From Planctomycetota bacterium (lineage in GTDB: Bacteria > Planctomycetota > Planctomycetia > Pirellulales > PALSA-1355): a stretch of 64,000 bases of DNA. Positions 34,582 to 42,820 of the stretch are shown here, piece after piece. The position numbers and the translations under genes are program-made. The stretch covers positions 85,120 to 149,119 of the forward strand of contig QQVE01000059.1 of the NCBI GenBank assembly GCA_003389325.1, given 5' to 3'. Position 1 is the stretch's first letter. Every line of letters begins with the position of its first letter. Under the pieces are notes generated by a model. It was not told where the DNA came from. It ran no database searches and was given only the letters and a program-made list of their open reading frames with translations.

Positions 34582-35646
34582 TTACGCGATGCGGCGCTCG
34601 CCGCGCTGGCGTCCCAGCACGGTATTGCAGGCACAGCAGACGTCTTCGATGGCGATGGCCTCCATCGATTCGGGACCGGCCGTGCGGCGCTCGCGGCTGC
34701 CGCCGCTTAAGCACATCTTCTGCACTGCCAGGTGATCCGGTCCGTAGGGTCCGTTGCGCTCGGCCGGCACAGGACCGAACAACCCGATGCTGGGCGTGCC
34801 AACTGCCACGGCCAGGTGCAAGGGGCCCGTATCGGAACCGACGAACAACGAGGCCCGACGCGTGAGCGCGGCCAGCTCGCGCAGGCTGGTTGGCGGCGCC
34901 AGAATGGCGAATCCACGCGAGGCGGCAACGATTCGCTCAGCCCAAGCCCGTTCCTCACGGCCCGCCCAGACGACCAGAGACTTCAGGGCGTGCCGTCCGC
35001 CCAAGTGGCGAGCCACTCCCGCAAAGCGCTCCGGCGGCCACAGCTTCGACGGCCATCCGGCACCGGGATTGATCACGGCAAACGGCTCGGCCACGCCGCT
35101 CTCGGCAATCATGCGCCGCACGCTCTCGATGTCGGCCTGCTCGTCGTGCAGGTCGAATCGCACGGCCGGCTGGTCGATGCCCAGGGGGCGCAGCAACTCG
35201 AGGTTGCGGTCGATCACGTGCGTGGCGGTCGGCCGGATTAGTTCGGAATTCAACTGGCGGCTGAGCTCGCGCCCGTCGGTGCCGTCGAAACCGATCCGCC
35301 GCGGAGCGCCCGAGAGCCGTGCCGCCACGGCGCTCTTGGTAAGTCCCTGCATGTCGATCGCCACGTCGAACTTCGACGCGCGCAGCCGCCCTCGCAGCGC
35401 CAGCACGGTGCGCGGCGACTTGAGCCACTTGCGCGGAATGCTGATCAACTCGTCGAGCGCCCGATGCCCGCGCAACAACTGGGCGGCTGCTCCTTCGACA
35501 ACCCAGGCAATGTACGCCTCGGGCCGCGCTGCGCGCAACGCGCACAGCACGGGCAAGCCGTGCAGCACGTCGCCAATGGCGCTTAGGCGAACGATCAGAA
35601 TGCGCTGGTGGGAAGCAGGCGTGGGCACGGCGGGAGCTCTCGGCAC
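34582..35646 (-). CDS. GT9-family (lipopolysaccharide heptosyltransferase-like) glycosyltransferase
   Basis: 354 residues from a GTG at 35646. The N-terminal half has RILIVRLSAIGDVLHGLPV, the family opening, and FDVAIDMQGLTKSA. The C-terminal half has NPGAGWPSKLWPPERFA, VGSDTGPLHLAVAVGTPSIGLFGP, the donor-binding region of heptosyltransferases. It should add a sugar to lipopolysaccharide core or a related glycan at the inner membrane. The last 40 residues contain a Cys-rich EDVCCACNTV segment not usual in the family. Confidence 0.9.
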   Translation of the reverse strand: MPRAPAVPTPASHQRILIVRLSAIGDVLHGLPVLCALRAARPEAYIAWVVEGAAAQLLRGHRALDELISIPRKWLKSPRTVLALRGRLRASKFDVAIDMQGLTKSAVAARLSGAPRRIGFDGTDGRELSRQLNSELIRPTATHVIDRNLELLRPLGIDQPAVRFDLHDEQADIESVRRMIAESGVAEPFAVINPGAGWPSKLWPPERFAGVARHLGGRHALKSLVVWAGREERAWAERIVAASRGFAILAPPTSLRELAALTRRASLFVGSDTGPLHLAVAVGTPSIGLFGPVPAERNGPYGPDHLAVQKMCLSGGSRERRTAGPESMEAIAIEDVCCACNTVLGRQRGERRIA

Positions 35647-35711
35647 AACGAGTTCTTGGGGTCAACGGCTGCGGAATCTTAGCCGCTCACCCGGGGGCGC
35701 CCCAATAGCGA

Positions 35712-36512
35712 TTACCGCCGCTGCCCGATGGCCCAGGCCGAGATGCGATCGGTCAGCCCAGGCGCTACCAGTTTTCCCCAACGAGCCCAGGCCGAACGCT
35801 CGCTAGTGAGCATCAGCCGCTTGCGTTTCCGTATGGCGCGCACGATCCGCCGGGCACACTTGTCGACCGGCAGCAGCTTTCCCAGCCCCGGCGGAATGGC
35901 CCCCAGTTGCTGTCCCTCGGCATCGGTCGCGCGGGCCAGGATCTCCGACTGCACGAAGTCGGGAGCCAGGATGGTGACGTCGACCCCGCTGCCCGACAAT
36001 TCGATGCGGAGAGATTCGAAGAAGCCGAATAGCGCATGCTTCGTGGCAGCGTAGCCCGAGAGCATCGGCACGCCGGTCAGCCCCGAGGCGCTCGACATGA
36101 CCACGATCAGCCCGCGAGAGCTTTTCAGGTGCGGCAAGGCCGCGTGCGTGCAGTAGACGCTGCCGAGGTAGTTGACCTGCATCAATTCGTCGAACACCGA
36201 GGGGTCGTCGATCTCGTCGACTGCGGCCCACATGGCACGACCGGCATTGTTGATCAGCACGTCGAGGCGGCCGAAATGCTCGACCGTTTGCTCGATGAGG
36301 GCCCGGCACTGTTCCTGAGAGGTAACGTCGGTCGGCACGACCAGCACTTCGGCCCCGAGCTGCCGGCACTCGGTGGCGGCTTCTTGAAGATGTTGTTCGG
36401 TGCGCGCCGCCAGTGCCAGGCGAGGTTTCTCGACGGCCAGTTCCGCGGCCAGCGCGCGGCCGATGCCGCTGGAGGCCCCGGTAATCACGATCACGGAATC
36501 GGCAAAGGACAT
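35712..36512 (-). CDS. short-chain dehydrogenase/reductase
   Basis: 266 residues from the ATG at 36512; a TTG one codon earlier is also in frame. Classical SDR motifs are present: TGASSGIG for cofactor binding, NNAG after the fourth strand, the catalytic Ser in MSSASG and Tyr-Lys in YAATK. The Arg in LAARTEQ after strand 2 suggests NADP preference. The C-terminal SERSAWARWGKLVAPGLTDRI resembles membrane-associating tails of DltE-like SDRs. The substrate is unknown. Confidence 0.88.
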   Translation of the reverse strand: MSFADSVIVITGASSGIGRALAAELAVEKPRLALAARTEQHLQEAATECRQLGAEVLVVPTDVTSQEQCRALIEQTVEHFGRLDVLINNAGRAMWAAVDEIDDPSVFDELMQVNYLGSVYCTHAALPHLKSSRGLIVVMSSASGLTGVPMLSGYAATKHALFGFFESLRIELSGSGVDVTILAPDFVQSEILARATDAEGQQLGAIPPGLGKLLPVDKCARRIVRAIRKRKRLMLTSERSAWARWGKLVAPGLTDRISAWAIGQRR

Positions 36513-36606
36513 CAAGTATCGACCCGGGCAAAAGGCACGGTTCCACCCTTGCGGGAGATGCGATGCAGCGTCCTACTGCAGCCTGCTGCCTCCGCCCCGA
36601 CATCCT

Positions 36607-38301
36607 CTACACGTGCTTGGCGAGCTTTTCGGTCAAGTGCTTCAGCGACCGGCTATGGTCCGACTTGTCGAGCACGACGTGAATCAGGCTCACGCCCGAG
36701 GTATCGTCCCAGGCCTGTCGCAGGGCGGCGTCAAACTCGCCTTCGGTCTTGACCAGGTAGCCGCGGCCGCCGCCGACAACCTCCGGCAGCTTGTGATAGG
36801 CCCAGGGCTGAATGTCGTTGAACTTGAACTCGCCCGGGTGCAGGAACCGCTCGGTGCCGTATCCGCCGTTATCGAGCACGATGACGATCGCCGGGAAGTT
36901 GTGCCGTACCAGCGACGAGAGCTCCGTGCCGGTCATTTGAAATGCCCCGTCGCCGACAATGGCCACCGTGCGCAAGTCGCTACGGGCCATCTGAGTGCCC
37001 AGCGCCGCGGGAACCGAAAAGCCCATCGACGTGTAGTACGCCGGGCTCAAAAACTCGGTGCGGCCGCGGATCACCAGCTCGCTGGCCGAAAACAGCGCGT
37101 CGCCAATATCGGCGATGACGATCGTCTCGTCGTTGAGCGATTCGTTGAGCCGGGCGATCATTCGCGAAATGCGAATCGGCTGCTCCGGCTTGAGCTCGAA
37201 GCATTCGTTGGCCAGGCTCGGCACGTCGGGAATCTGCCGCAGCGGCGGTTGCGGGCGCTTGGCCGCCAACTCGCGGATAAAGTCGGCCAGCAGCACGTTG
37301 TGGAAATGGTGATGCCGAATCCGCAATTGCTCGCTCGTGGCGTAGATGCACTTGCGCGGGTCGAGGTTGGCCGTGTAGATGCCGAGGTTGATGTCGGTCA
37401 TGAACGTGCCCAGCAGCAGCACGCAATCGCTTTGCTCGACGAATCGAGTGACGGCCTCGTTGCCAAGTGCGCCGCCGTAGAGGCCGACGAACAACGGATG
37501 CGTCTCCGAAATGATGCTCTTGCCCAGCATCGTGGTCGTGATCGGAATCGACGAGCCCTCGGCGAGCGCCAGCAGCTCGTCCTGCAGGGCAAACCGATGG
37601 ATCTCCACACCGCCGACAATCACCGGCTTTTCGCAGCTATTGAGCCACCGCTCGGCCTCGGCCACCGCCTCGGCCAGCGCATCGGGATCGCTCACGTCTT
37701 TGGTGTCTTCGAAGTGATGCGGATCTTCGGGCACGACGCCCACCATGTCGCGCGGGATCTCGATGTAGACGGGCCGCTTGTAGCGGGCGCACGCGTGCAG
37801 CACGCGGTCGATTTCCTGAAACGCCGTGCGGGGGTCAATCAACTCCGTGCCGGCAATGCAGAGCTTTTCGAACACGTCGTACTGCGTGCGAAAATCGCGC
37901 ACCAAGTGGTGCAGCAGCGGATTGTTGTGACGCTCCTTCAGACCGGGCGATCCGGTGATCACGACCACGGGCGACTTCTCGGCGAACGCCCCGGCCACGC
38001 TGTTGCAGACGCTCAAGCCGCCCACGCAGTAGGTGACGCACAGCGCGCCCATGCCGTGCACGCGGGCGTAGGCGTCGGCCGCAAATCCCGCGCAGTCCTC
38101 GCGCGTGGTGGTCACCACCTCGAGCGGGCTGCGATCGAGCATCGAATAGAACTGCAAGACGTAGTCGCCGGGAATGCCGAACACATGCCCGATGCCGTAG
38201 TCCTGCAAACGGCGAATCAGGTACTCGCCGATCGACAGGCCGACGACGTTGGTGGGCGGTGTGGTCATAGTGGGCTGAACGGCGGTGATTTCGGTTGCCA
38301 T
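36607..38301 (-). CDS. thiamine-diphosphate-dependent alpha-keto acid decarboxylase (pyruvate/indolepyruvate type)
   Basis: 564 residues, the usual size, from the ATG at 38301 with AGAGGA eight bases upstream. The catalytic Glu is in TTREDCAGFAADAYAR, the His pair in PLLHHLVRDF, and the ThDP-Mg motif runs from VGDGAFQMTGTE to VLDNGGYGTE. These fit pyruvate and indolepyruvate decarboxylases, which release CO2 and an aldehyde. The true keto acid cannot be fixed from sequence. A good promoter lies 73 bases or so upstream, so the gene is probably transcribed alone. Confidence 0.88.
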   Translation of the reverse strand: MATEITAVQPTMTTPPTNVVGLSIGEYLIRRLQDYGIGHVFGIPGDYVLQFYSMLDRSPLEVVTTTREDCAGFAADAYARVHGMGALCVTYCVGGLSVCNSVAGAFAEKSPVVVITGSPGLKERHNNPLLHHLVRDFRTQYDVFEKLCIAGTELIDPRTAFQEIDRVLHACARYKRPVYIEIPRDMVGVVPEDPHHFEDTKDVSDPDALAEAVAEAERWLNSCEKPVIVGGVEIHRFALQDELLALAEGSSIPITTTMLGKSIISETHPLFVGLYGGALGNEAVTRFVEQSDCVLLLGTFMTDINLGIYTANLDPRKCIYATSEQLRIRHHHFHNVLLADFIRELAAKRPQPPLRQIPDVPSLANECFELKPEQPIRISRMIARLNESLNDETIVIADIGDALFSASELVIRGRTEFLSPAYYTSMGFSVPAALGTQMARSDLRTVAIVGDGAFQMTGTELSSLVRHNFPAIVIVLDNGGYGTERFLHPGEFKFNDIQPWAYHKLPEVVGGGRGYLVKTEGEFDAALRQAWDDTSGVSLIHVVLDKSDHSRSLKHLTEKLAKHV

Positions 38302-38380
38302 GGAACACATCCTCTGCTGCCTGGCCGAGAAGGGATCGGGAGGTTCTCCGCGTCCATGCGCGAGCGACGGACCGGCGGGG

Positions 38381-38409
38381 ATTATCCTCCAATCAAGCAT
38401 ATGGAACAA
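38381..38409 (-). promoter_or_regulatory. sigma70-type promoter for the decarboxylase gene
   Basis: On the minus strand TTGTTC (38409-38404) is followed after 17 bases by GATAAT (38386-38381). The -10 box matches consensus at five of six positions and the -35 box keeps TTG. The predicted leader is about 70 bases long, too short for a thiamine riboswitch, and no such motif is seen. Confidence 0.5.
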
Positions 38410-38432
38410 TTCGGATCTGAGCCTTGTTCTAT

Positions 38433-38533
38433 ACGCAACGGGAGCCCCAAAGGGTCGGCAAGAACGACCCGCCCGCGGGCACGCAAAGCATGCCGGCAAC
38501 GAGAGTTGTGGGGACGCAACCCCGTAACGAGAG
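38433..38533 (+). other. structured element of unknown class in the intergenic region 38302-38633
   Basis: Within 101 bases there are three ACGCAA motifs (38433, 38481, 38514), two copies of AACGAGAG (38498 and 38526), a stem GGGTCG/CGACCC (38452-38470), a palindrome GCCCGCGGGC (38471-38480), a CAAC-GAGA-GTTG hairpin with a GNRA loop (38497-38508) and an alternative 9-bp stem GTTGTGGGG/CCCCGTAAC (38505-38528) that shares GTTG with the previous one. The segment ACGCAAAGC also occurs in c-di-GMP-I riboswitches, but the rest of that fold is not seen. The element is upstream of the decarboxylase promoter. The rest of this 332-base gap shows nothing else. Confidence 0.35.
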
Positions 38534-38633
38534 AAGATGCTGCGTCCGTTGGCGGGGGGCTTGAGGAGTGCGACGACACTTGGCGCGCCGGACGTCGCGA
38601 CGCTTGAGCGAATCGGCCGGTCGATCGTGCCGG

Positions 38634-38843
38634 CTATTCCTGCTTGTCGCGATTCTGCGTTCGCAGCAACAGCAGCCAGAACCCGACGAAAAAGCCGACG
38701 CATACGAGCACAACCACGGCACCGAGCGGGTTGATCCCGTACCAGGCCACGCCGGCGGCTACATAGACGCCCCACAGAATCAAGCCGCCGATCACGAGAG
38801 CCAAAATCGTGCGGGGAGAGATAGGGGGTCGCTGTTCGGCCAT
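38634..38843 (-). CDS. small membrane protein, two transmembrane segments
   Basis: 69 residues with two hydrophobic helices (about 13-32 and 40-60), the first containing ALVIGGLILWGVYVAAGVAW, and a short charged C-terminus. The start has no strong Shine-Dalgarno sequence. The clean double membrane pattern and its position in an otherwise free gap favour a real gene. I do not recognise the family. Confidence 0.55.
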   Translation of the reverse strand: MAEQRPPISPRTILALVIGGLILWGVYVAAGVAWYGINPLGAVVVLVCVGFFVGFWLLLLRTQNRDKQE

Positions 38844-39048
38844 GGCAACGGTTTTCTGAGTTGGAAGGCGTGAAACGCTGCTACAACGATAGCTTTTTGC
38901 AGACGCCGAACAAGGCCGACCGAGAGAGCCCCTTCCAACTCCGCCGCTGCCAGAAAACCCGCGGATCGTCTGCGCTGCCCATTTTGGTAGAATACGAGTG
39001 CCTCCTCGCTCGCACCCGTACTCCCAAGACGTCCCGGTCTACGAACGC

Positions 39049-41046
39049 ATGGATCCATCGGCCCTCCCCATCGTGAGCGAGTCGCCCCGCGCGATAGAGC
39101 CCGAGGTACGTCCGGCAGCGACGCCGCCGCTTCCGATGACCCGCATCGAAATGGAGGCCCGCGGCTGGGACGCCGTCGACGTGGTGTTCGTCACCGGCGA
39201 TGCCTACGTCGATCATCCGAGCTTTGCGATGGCGCTGTTGGGCCGGTTGCTGGAGAGCGAGGGATTTCGCGTGGCGATCCTCAGCCAGCCCGACTGGCAC
39301 TCCGCCGAGCCATGGCGCACGTTCGGCCGGCCGCGGCTGTTTTACGGCATCAGCGCGGGCAACATGGACTCAATGATCAACCACTACACGGCCAATCGCC
39401 GGGTGCGCAACGATGATGCCTACAGCCCGGGAGGAGCTATCGGCCGGCGTCCGGACCGGGCCACGCTGGCCTATTGTCAGCGGGCGCGCGAAGCGTACCG
39501 CGGTGTGCCGGTGGTGGCCGGCGGCGTCGAGGCCAGCCTGCGCCGCATCGCGCACTACGACTACTGGAGCGACAAAGTGCGTCGCTCGATCCTGATGGAC
39601 TGCAAGGCCGACCTGCTGGTGTTCGGCATGGGCGAGCGGGGCATCGTCGAAGTGGCTCGGGGTCTGCAAGCGGGAAAAACGCTTCAGGATCTGCGCGACA
39701 TGCGCGGCGTCGCCTATCGCTTGGGCGCCAGCGAAACTCCGCCCACCGAAGACACGATCGCGCTTCCCAGCTACGAGGAAGTGGCCGCCGACAAGCTGGC
39801 ATTTGCGGCGATGACCAAGATTGCCCACAACGAAACCAACCCGCACAACGCGCGGCGGCTCACGCAGATGCACCAGCGCGAGTGCGTGGTGGTCAATCCA
39901 CCGGCATTGCCGCTCTCGGAAGCCGAGATGGACCGGGTGTACGGCCTCCCGTTCACGCGGAAGCCGCATCCGAGCTATGGCGGGCAGCGGATTCCGGCGT
40001 ACGAAGTGGTCAAGGATTCGGTGCAGATCATGCGCGGCTGCTTCGGCGGCTGCACGTTCTGCTCGATCACGGCGCACGAGGGCCGCATCATCCAGAGCCG
40101 CAGCCAGGCCTCGGTGCTGGGCGAGATTCGACAGATGGCCGACGACAAAGAGTTTAAGGGCGTCGTCAGCGACATCGGTGGGCCCACGGCAAACATGTAC
40201 CAGATGCGCTGCCAGCGTCCCGAGGTCGAAGCCAAGTGCCGCCGGCTGAGTTGCGTGCACCCCACCGTCTGCAAATTGTTGGGCACCGATCACGGGCCGC
40301 TGGTGGAACTGATGAAGGCGGCCCGGGGGCAAGAGGGCGTCAAGAAAGTGCTGGTCGCCTCGGGCATTCGCATGGACCTGGCCCGGCGCAGTCGGGAGTA
40401 CATGCGCGAACTGGTCGAGCACCACGTAGGCGGGCACTTGAAGGTGGCCCCCGAGCACACCGACCCCGAAGTGCTGGACCTGATGAAGAAGCCCGGCGTC
40501 GACGACTTCGAGAAGTTTGGCCACGAGTTCGAAAAAGCCTCGCGCCGCGCGGGCAAGAAGCAGTTCCTCGTGCCCTACTTCATCGCCAGTCACCCGGGCA
40601 GCTCACTCGACTCGATGATCGAGCTGGCCCTGTTTCTGAAGCGCAACCACTATCAGCCGGATCAGGTGCAGGACTTCATTCCCAGCCCATTCGACATCGC
40701 GGCCTGCATGTATCACACGGGCATCGATCCGATGTCGGGCAAACCGGTCTATATCGCCAAGCACCTGCGCGATCGCAGGCTGCAACGGGCCCTACTGCAA
40801 TTCTTCAAGCCGGAGAACTACTTCGAAGTGCGACGCGCTCTGGAAAAGGCCGGCCGGCACGACCTGATCGGCAGCGGCTGCGATTGCCTGATTCCCGAGC
40901 GGGCGCCCAAGGAGGCGCTGCACCGGCGGCGTCGCCGCGCCAAGCAGCAATGGCGCGAGCAAACCTCGGGCGATCACATCCGCTCGGGCGCCGGCTACCG
41001 CCCCAACCGCAAGACGGCCACCAAGCGCCCGCGCGGCCGCCGCTAA
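39049..41046 (+). CDS. YgiQ-family radical SAM protein
   Basis: 665 residues from the ATG at 39049; a GTG at 38998 and an ATG at 39136 are also in frame. The N-terminal domain has ARGWDAVDVVFVTGDAYVDHPSF and DPSALP ahead of it, as in YgiQ proteins. The radical SAM cluster motif is RGCFGGCTFCSI (CxxxCxxC). GVVSDIGGPTANMY, APEHTDPEVLDLMKKP and YFIASHPGSS follow in the family order. The C-terminus is very basic (PRGRR), suggesting nucleic-acid contact. The reaction of this family is not established. Confidence 0.9.
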   Translation: MDPSALPIVSESPRAIEPEVRPAATPPLPMTRIEMEARGWDAVDVVFVTGDAYVDHPSFAMALLGRLLESEGFRVAILSQPDWHSAEPWRTFGRPRLFYGISAGNMDSMINHYTANRRVRNDDAYSPGGAIGRRPDRATLAYCQRAREAYRGVPVVAGGVEASLRRIAHYDYWSDKVRRSILMDCKADLLVFGMGERGIVEVARGLQAGKTLQDLRDMRGVAYRLGASETPPTEDTIALPSYEEVAADKLAFAAMTKIAHNETNPHNARRLTQMHQRECVVVNPPALPLSEAEMDRVYGLPFTRKPHPSYGGQRIPAYEVVKDSVQIMRGCFGGCTFCSITAHEGRIIQSRSQASVLGEIRQMADDKEFKGVVSDIGGPTANMYQMRCQRPEVEAKCRRLSCVHPTVCKLLGTDHGPLVELMKAARGQEGVKKVLVASGIRMDLARRSREYMRELVEHHVGGHLKVAPEHTDPEVLDLMKKPGVDDFEKFGHEFEKASRRAGKKQFLVPYFIASHPGSSLDSMIELALFLKRNHYQPDQVQDFIPSPFDIAACMYHTGIDPMSGKPVYIAKHLRDRRLQRALLQFFKPENYFEVRRALEKAGRHDLIGSGCDCLIPERAPKEALHRRRRRAKQQWREQTSGDHIRSGAGYRPNRKTATKRPRGRR

Positions 41047-41078
41047 CTCTTCGCACCTCAAGCGTCGCCCCGAGGGTC

Positions 41079-41942
41079 ATGTCCGACTGCCGCTCGTACG
41101 AACTGCTCGACTTCGGCGCGGGCCGCAAGCTGGAACGCTTCGGTCGATACATCGTCGACCGCCCCGCCCCGGCTGCCGAAGGCGCTTCGCGAGAGAACCT
41201 CGATGTTTGGAATGAGGCCTCGGCGCGGTTCGAGCGCACGGCGAAATCCGTGGGCCATTGGGAAGCGTTGGAGCCGATCGACGAGGATTGGACGATCCAA
41301 CTCGGACCGCTCACGCTTGCGTTGAAGCTGACCGATTCCGGGCAGGTAGGCGTCTTTCCAGAACAGGCCGACAATTGGCGCTGGATTGAACAACAAGTGC
41401 GCGAAGCCGGACCGATCGAGCTTTTGAACCTGTTCGGCTATACCGGAGCGAGCACGCTGGCGGCCGCCGCGGCAGGCGCTCGGGTCGTTCACGTCGACGC
41501 TGCACGCAGCGCCGTGGTTTGGGCTCGTCGCAATGCCGAGTTGTCAGGCTTAAGCGAGGCGCCCATCCGCTGGATCGTGGACGACGCGCTGCAATTCGCG
41601 CGTCGTGAACTCAAGCGAGGCCGCCACTACGACGCGATCGTGCTCGACCCGCCGGCCTACGGACAAGGGCCCGGCGGCAAGCGGTTCAAGCTGGAGCACG
41701 ATCTGGGCGACTTGCTCGACGTGTGCCGGCAACTCGGCGGCGGGAGCGAGCGATTCTGGCTGCTGACCTGCCATACGGAGCCGCTCGCGGATAAGGAGGC
41801 GCTGGCCGATTGCTTTGCGGCGCACCATCCCGCGTGGCTCAAGCGTGGTATATTGCGCAGCGAGGCGATGGGGCTTTCTTCGCCTGGTGGCCTCGTGTTG
41901 CCTGGCGGTGCGGCAGTGCGCGCCAGCCGCGACGTGTGTTAG
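41079..41942 (+). CDS. class I SAM-dependent RNA methyltransferase (RlmI/RlmK-like)
   Basis: 287 residues from the ATG at 41079 with GAGGG just upstream. The central region has SAM motif I as LLNLFGYTGASTLAAAAAGA, then VVHVDAARSAVVWARRNAELSG, and the catalytic-loop motif VLDPPAYGQGP. This fits the RlmI/RlmK group that methylates 23S rRNA, though an N-terminal PUA domain is not evident. It lies 32 bases after the radical SAM gene and 48 before the SpoU methyltransferase, all on the plus strand. Confidence 0.82.
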   Translation: MSDCRSYELLDFGAGRKLERFGRYIVDRPAPAAEGASRENLDVWNEASARFERTAKSVGHWEALEPIDEDWTIQLGPLTLALKLTDSGQVGVFPEQADNWRWIEQQVREAGPIELLNLFGYTGASTLAAAAAGARVVHVDAARSAVVWARRNAELSGLSEAPIRWIVDDALQFARRELKRGRHYDAIVLDPPAYGQGPGGKRFKLEHDLGDLLDVCRQLGGGSERFWLLTCHTEPLADKEALADCFAAHHPAWLKRGILRSEAMGLSSPGGLVLPGGAAVRASRDVC

Positions 41943-41990
41943 CCCCAACACGCGCTGAATGCGGCCTTCGTTCTGCGACTTCGCGATGAT

Positions 41991-42794
41991 ATGAGCTTCA
42001 AGACCATCACCAGCGTGCACAATCCGCGCGTTAAGGATGCCGTACGACTGCGCTCGGCCCGGCATCGTGCGAAGCAGGGCCGGATCTTGATCGACGGAGC
42101 TCGCGAGTTGCTGCAGGCGATGCGCGGCGGCGTACGGTTGGTCGAAGTGTTTGTCTGTTCCCAGAGGTGCCATTCCAGCGAGAGCGGCGCGGTACTGCAC
42201 CGGCTCGAAACGCTTGCGGCGGACGTCTGGGATGTTCCCGGGGAAGTTTTCGCCAAGCTGGCATTTGGCGATCGGCACGACGGCGTGCTGGCGGTGGCAG
42301 AGGCGCCCGCGCTTCTGCTTTCCGAGTTGGCGCCTCGCGGGGCTGGATTGATCGCCGTCCTGGCGGGTGTCGAAAAGCCGGGCAACGTGGGGGCGGTGCT
42401 CCGCAGCGCCGACGCGGCAGGTGTGTCTGCAGTGATCGTCGCCGATCCCGGCACGGATCTGTACAACCCGAACTGCATTCGCGCGAGCCTGGGCACCGTC
42501 TTCACGCAGCCGGTCTGCACGTCCACGACGGCCGAAACGATGGCTTGGCTGCGCGACCGGAAAATACGCGTGTTCGCCACGCGGCCCGATGCCGAGCGGC
42601 AGTACACCGAAGTCGATCTGGGCAGCAGCGCGGCAGTCGTGCTGGGAAGCGAGTCTGCCGGACTGTCCGATGCATGGCTTGCCGACGACGTCCAGCCGAT
42701 CCGCCTACCGATGCTGGGCAGCGCAGACAGCCTGAACGTATCGGCCGCGGCGGCCGTGCTGTTCTATCACGCTCTCTCCCAGAGAAAGCGCTGA
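41991..42794 (+). CDS. TrmH/SpoU-family RNA 2'-O-methyltransferase
   Basis: 267 residues. The N-terminal substrate-binding part has NPRVKDAVRLRSARHRAKQGRIL in two blocks, typical of the family. The trefoil-knot SAM domain shows motif 1 EKPGNVGAVLRSADAAG, motif 2 VVLGSESAGLSDAW and motif 3 IRLPMLGSADSLNVSAAAAV. It should methylate a ribose 2'-OH in rRNA or tRNA; which position cannot be read. It follows another RNA methyltransferase gene on the same strand. Confidence 0.93.
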   Translation: MSFKTITSVHNPRVKDAVRLRSARHRAKQGRILIDGARELLQAMRGGVRLVEVFVCSQRCHSSESGAVLHRLETLAADVWDVPGEVFAKLAFGDRHDGVLAVAEAPALLLSELAPRGAGLIAVLAGVEKPGNVGAVLRSADAAGVSAVIVADPGTDLYNPNCIRASLGTVFTQPVCTSTTAETMAWLRDRKIRVFATRPDAERQYTEVDLGSSAAVVLGSESAGLSDAWLADDVQPIRLPMLGSADSLNVSAAAAVLFYHALSQRKR

Positions 42795-42820
42795 GTCCGC
42801 ACCCAACGAAGACGAATGGC

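Noticed and set aside
38302..38380. Thiamine-diphosphate riboswitch upstream of the ThDP-dependent decarboxylase
   Set aside because: The predicted leader is about 70 bases and has no CUGAGA or GAUAAUGCCAGC-like segments of the thi box.
38433..38533. Complete c-di-GMP-I riboswitch
   Set aside because: Only the ACGCAAAGC piece matches. The GGGCAAACC-like upstream half and the downstream tetraloop receptor are not found, so I kept it as an unclassified element.
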